Positions 60,708 to 64,000 of a stretch of DNA of 64,000 bases are shown one piece after another. Position 1 is the stretch's first letter; the number at the start of each line of letters is the position of its first letter. A model generated the notes under the pieces. It saw only the letters and a program-made list of their open reading frames with translations. It was not told the origin of the DNA and ran no database searches. Position numbers and translations under genes: made by a program. Source of the DNA: Panax quinquefolius. Taxonomy: Eukaryota > Streptophyta > Magnoliopsida > Apiales > Araliaceae. Location of the stretch: positions 29,790,293 through 29,854,292 of the forward strand of contig CM035173.1 of NCBI GenBank assembly GCA_020205615.1, written 5' to 3'.

Positions 60708-60859
60708 CGAGTTTTTTACAGTTTGTAGACATTAAATACAGTCATGCAACGGTCCGCCACACAAAGTATAGACAGTGTCTCTATCTAGAGGAGGAGGAGG
60801 AGGAGGAGGAGGGAGGTGGTAATAAAGAAGGCATGGTAGGAAATTGCAGTTAATGGAGT
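60291..60859. other. Spacer between MULE and FBN4, with microsatellites
   Basis: No gene is seen. (AAT)n at 60665-60707 (~14 units) and (GGA)n at 60788-60817 (~9 units). The part after 60710 is probably the 3' UTR or downstream region of FBN4. Confidence 0.6.
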
Positions 60860-63800
60860 TCATGAGATGACGAAAACTCTTAGCTCGCCTCTGTCTCCCC
60901 TGGTGATTCGAATATGAGAGTCGAGGTAAGTAACTTCAAATTCACCACTTCCTCGATTAGTTGATGGCCTAAATGCTTCCGGTAGCTGAGGTATCTCCAG
61001 GGGAGGTAACTGTGATAAGTTTCCAGACGTCTTTACCGTTGTTTTCTCAAAAGTTATCTTAACCACCGAACATCCTATTCATGAAAAAATAAGCAGCTCT
61101 TATACAACAATCGATATGGTGTTTTCAGCCAAATATGAAATCTATTTTATTACAACTATGAAAATTGAAAGAACAAACCTATGAGTTCAAATTTGTGGGC
61201 TAATGTGGCAGTCACTTCAACAGGTGGAAGAGGCCATGGAGCCCCTAGTTCAAGCTCCACTATGTTGTCAAAGTCTTTGCTTAGTATGTCAATGCGTTGA
61301 AATACCTGAACCCAAAAAAAATAAATTAAAATGCTATCAGTATCCTATCATATGATTTGAAAGTTTTAAAACAAATAACAATATGACCACATCTGGTACA
61401 AGCTCATGCATGAAGACAATGCATTTAACCACTTTAAACCATGGTTATGTTACTTATACAAGGTAACCTTAATTTTCAGTAGAAATACTAGAGCAAAGTT
61501 TTCAAACCTGTTGGTCCATAAACAGGAGTACATATTGCTGGACAAATCTAGACCATTTCATATTAAGAGCACTGCTTAAATTTTGAGGAGGAAAGAGTTG
61601 TCTGCGAACGACAACTCATGAACATTCATGATCATGTTATCTGGAGATTTTTGCTCCTGTCCCCGGAGAAAATGAATCGAAGCCAAATGGAGGAAATTGA
61701 TTACTTGTTACCCGTTGCTATTGCCAGATTTCAATTTTGGTTACAGCCACTCATCAGAGAACTTGATGCAATTTGAGGGATTTGAATCATTGAGATTCTC
61801 TCTTCTTTCCTCATACGTTTAATGCAGTCCTTGAGTAGGATATTGCCATTCACACTGTAGTTAGCCATGCTGTGCATGGTTTTGAAGTTGGTAGAGGTGG
61901 AGACTATTCTGTACTGGCATCCCATGTGTCATTTTCCCGAAAACTGATCATCCGTAGTGGTAAGGAAGGTGTAGAACATTGAAGTTTCTTCAACTGTTTT
62001 GCGGGGAGGTAAGTGTTGATCAAGGTTCCAGAATCCACAGTCGCTCGGCGGGATGAAAGAGGCAATAACTACTCAAGAGTACTCTTTGTAGTTTTCCCAT
62101 GTCTCTTTACCTAATTCCCGCTACAGTGGAGAATAGACCGGAGCAAGCTTCATAGGCAAGGAATGCCTGGTGATGTATTTGCATAAACTGATGACTTTTA
62201 ATCAGCGCATATTTGGGGAATGGTCACAAGTGTTCGGAGAGTATAGGACAGGCATATAAAGGACACGGATATATTAGTAAATACAGGGATCCTTGGGGGT
62301 GACTGTGTCTATGAAGGTTCAATGTTTGGCTTCAAGAGTGTGGAATTGATTCAGGACAGAGTGAGGGTTTGAGGAGAGGGCATTCTTGTCCTCTATATGG
62401 AACAAATCCAAAAATTGCATCTTTACTTTGTTGGCTGAGTGAATTCTGAAAATAGAAAATGCAGCCAAAGGACAGGTTTGAGGTTTGATATTTTAGTGTC
62501 TCTATTGGGATATCAATCAACTTCACTTGGAAGACTAAGACTTCCCCACCGATTGCTTAGTTTTAGATTGTCTAGACAGTATGTTAGGAGAAGTGGTGTG
62601 CGTTAGAGATGTTCTGATAGAGGACTGTTATGGTATATATTTTAGGGGCTATACTTTTGTAGTTAGCATGCTTTTAACTTATTTATTATTTGCTTTTGTA
62701 TATTCCCTATGTGTGGCGGCTATATCCCCTTTTCGGTTACTTAATTAAAAACGAATATACATGCAATGGGTGAAAGTAAATTTCGAAAGTCCAAAATGAA
62801 ATGATAAAGCAAGTATTTCATGCATACCTGACCAAGAGTTATAGGGAGCAGCCTTCCAGTGGGAGGCCCAGGACGACTCCCACCTAGAGTACGAGATGAG
62901 AATGCGCTGCTGTATATCAGTTTCCATCTTCCTTGCAGTTTGTCAAGATCAACTGAGAGATCTACAGGTCCTCCAACAGCTTCAATCTCCTTTGCAGCAG
63001 AATCTGCCTTCTGTAGATCATCTTCACTTGCAGCAAGACCTTTATTTAGCCCAGAAACAACACTCTGCAAACTTTGCAATTGCATGGTTATTTGTATCAT
63101 CTTTTATATATTCATTTTTGGGTTTTTATATGAACACAGGCCAATGTTAACAAGATTTGCACCGGCATACAATTTCAAAAATGCATATGACATAGAAACT
63201 GTTAACAATTTCAAAGGTTCTTTTGTGTAAAGAGTTGTTGACTTTAAGGGGATGTGAAGATGATCTCCACAAGTAAATAAAAGCAGAAATTTAAGGCATT
63301 TAATATTCCCAAAAGCACCAATTGGATTCAATTCCTTGCAAAACTATAATTCTGATAACATTTGACTAAGCATAAGTTGTGGAGGCAATTGGATTCATTT
63401 AAAAATTGTATAATTATCTTGACAAAATTAAATAAAACAATCAGCCAGAAGGACATATAACAAAAATAAAACAATGAAACAAGAACCAACCATTTGAAAA
63501 ATGTACACTCTTTTGCACATTCAAATAAGCACTTTATCAAACACCTAATGACAATCAATTAATACCGAATTTAAACCAGAATCCGTACCAATAATTTGAT
63601 CTTTAAAGACTTGAACTCAGCATTCGACTCTTCGTTGACCTTAGGCGGAGGTGGTTCAACAGTTGAAACCTCATCAAGAGTCGATCGGCAAATGTTTCTC
63701 TTCTTAGGATAGAAAAACACCCTTTTGGGAATCACTCGAAAATGGAGATTTTGAGTAGTTGGGATGATTTTGGGAAGAGAACATTGGACAGTAAAAGTAG

Positions 63801-63882
63801 AATATGATGATGAAGATGGTGATTGCAAAGATTGAGAATTATACTGAGAGAGAGGAATCGTGGGCTGAAGTAGAGAAACCAT
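60860..63882 (-). CDS. FBN4: Fibrillin 4 / plastid lipid-associated protein 6
   Basis: This is a chloroplast plastoglobule/thylakoid protein of the PAP/fibrillin family; the Arabidopsis relative (FIB4, harpin-binding protein HrBP1) is linked to plastoquinone partitioning and stress tolerance (family knowledge). Exons: 63589-63882, 62828-63064, 61179-61305 and 60860-61074; GT/AG borders, 290 aa. Residues 1 to ~70 are Ser/Thr- and basic-rich without acidic residues early on, as in a transit peptide. Then 'SVVSGLNKGLAASEDDLQKA', the fibrillin signature 'LDKLQGRWKLIYSSAF' with 'GRLLPITLGQ', 'ELELGAPWPLPPVEVTATLA', and the C-terminal 'FEVTYLDSHIRITRGDRGEL'. ATG 63880-63882 is the first in the frame. 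Intron 2 (61306-62827) is long and contains likely inserted DNA. No break is seen; probably functional. Confidence 0.94.
61540..62745. other. Probable insertion in FBN4 intron 2
   Basis: This segment has a more balanced base composition than the flanking AT-rich intron and contains partly open minus-strand frames (61731-61925 and 62332-62526) without recognisable motifs. Its right end has a directional transposon-like look ('TGTGTGGCGGCTATATCCCC', 62710-62730). I could not find terminal repeats or a target duplication, so the class is open. Confidence 0.35.
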
Positions 63883-64000
63883 GGCTACTGTATGTTTTTG
63901 CAGAAACTGCTAAAATTAGTAAATAAAAATGGGAAGAGAAAAGAAAGGAAAGTAGAAAGAGGAGAGAGAGCTAGTTTCTATCTGCTGATTGGGTGGTGGT
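63883..64000 (-). other. FBN4 5' leader and promoter edge
   Basis: These are the 118 bp upstream of the FBN4 ATG on the minus strand. They contain a GA/CT-rich stretch (plus 'GAAAGAGGAGAGAGAG', 63955-63970) of the kind common in leaders of plant housekeeping genes. The promoter itself lies beyond the window. Confidence 0.5.

Overview
The window is nuclear DNA of a flowering plant, most likely a eudicot. It is AT-rich and carries intron-split genes with GT/AG borders, plant LTR retrotransposons with a tRNA-iMet-type primer site, a Mutator-like transposon and four single-copy plant genes. The species cannot be named from the sequence. The left half (1-32364) is a retrotransposon graveyard and the right half (32365-64000) is gene-bearing.

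1-32364. Five Ty3/gypsy chromovirus units (long LTRs of 2.5-3.0 kb; integrase and chromodomain-like C-terminus typical of the Tekay/Del group) and two Ty1/copia units. Their insertion order can be read from target-site duplications. A reverse copia fragment (16840-18272) is interrupted by a reverse gypsy LTR A (16839 down to 15914, continued at 3067-3014). LTR A holds a reverse solo LTR B (3068-15913, flanked by TTATC) and the 3' end of element D (1-3013). Solo LTR B is split by complete element C (3629-13778, flanked by ATATT). To the right lies element E (18273-27035), whose LTR runs straight into reverse transcriptase with gag and protease missing and whose two LTRs look like different subfamilies. 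A frameshifted copia element F with an intact-looking 259-bp 3' LTR ends the block at 32364. None of the polyproteins is open.

32917-35004 (minus): 60S ribosomal protein L14, five coding exons, 134 aa; the first coding exon is only the ATG, and the promoter has a TATA box and telo-box. 35231-36268: non-autonomous Helitron with an internal 199-bp tandem repeat. 39374-41371 (plus): a glycolipid transfer protein, six exons, 202 aa, with a small upstream ORF made from a duplicated piece of its own exon 1. 41604-41869: Stowaway-like MITE. 43941-47661 (minus): a phragmoplast kinesin of the KIN-10A/PAKRP2 type, five exons, 812 aa, with a mitosis-specific (MSA) element upstream.

About 48000-60290: a decayed autonomous-type Mutator-like element in which a ULP1-like SUMO-protease gene (plus) and a MuDR-type transposase (minus) converge, as in KAONASHI-type MULEs. 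It also has a striking six-copy 261-bp tandem array. 60860-63882 (minus): chloroplast fibrillin 4 (FBN4/PAP6), four exons, 290 aa.

The four host genes have unrelated jobs (translation, sphingolipid transfer, cytokinesis, plastoglobule lipids) and form no pathway. I did not find a clearly undescribed biological system. The most distinctive structures are the ULP1-MULE with its tandem array, the self-derived uORF in the GLTP leader, and the recombinant LTR element E.
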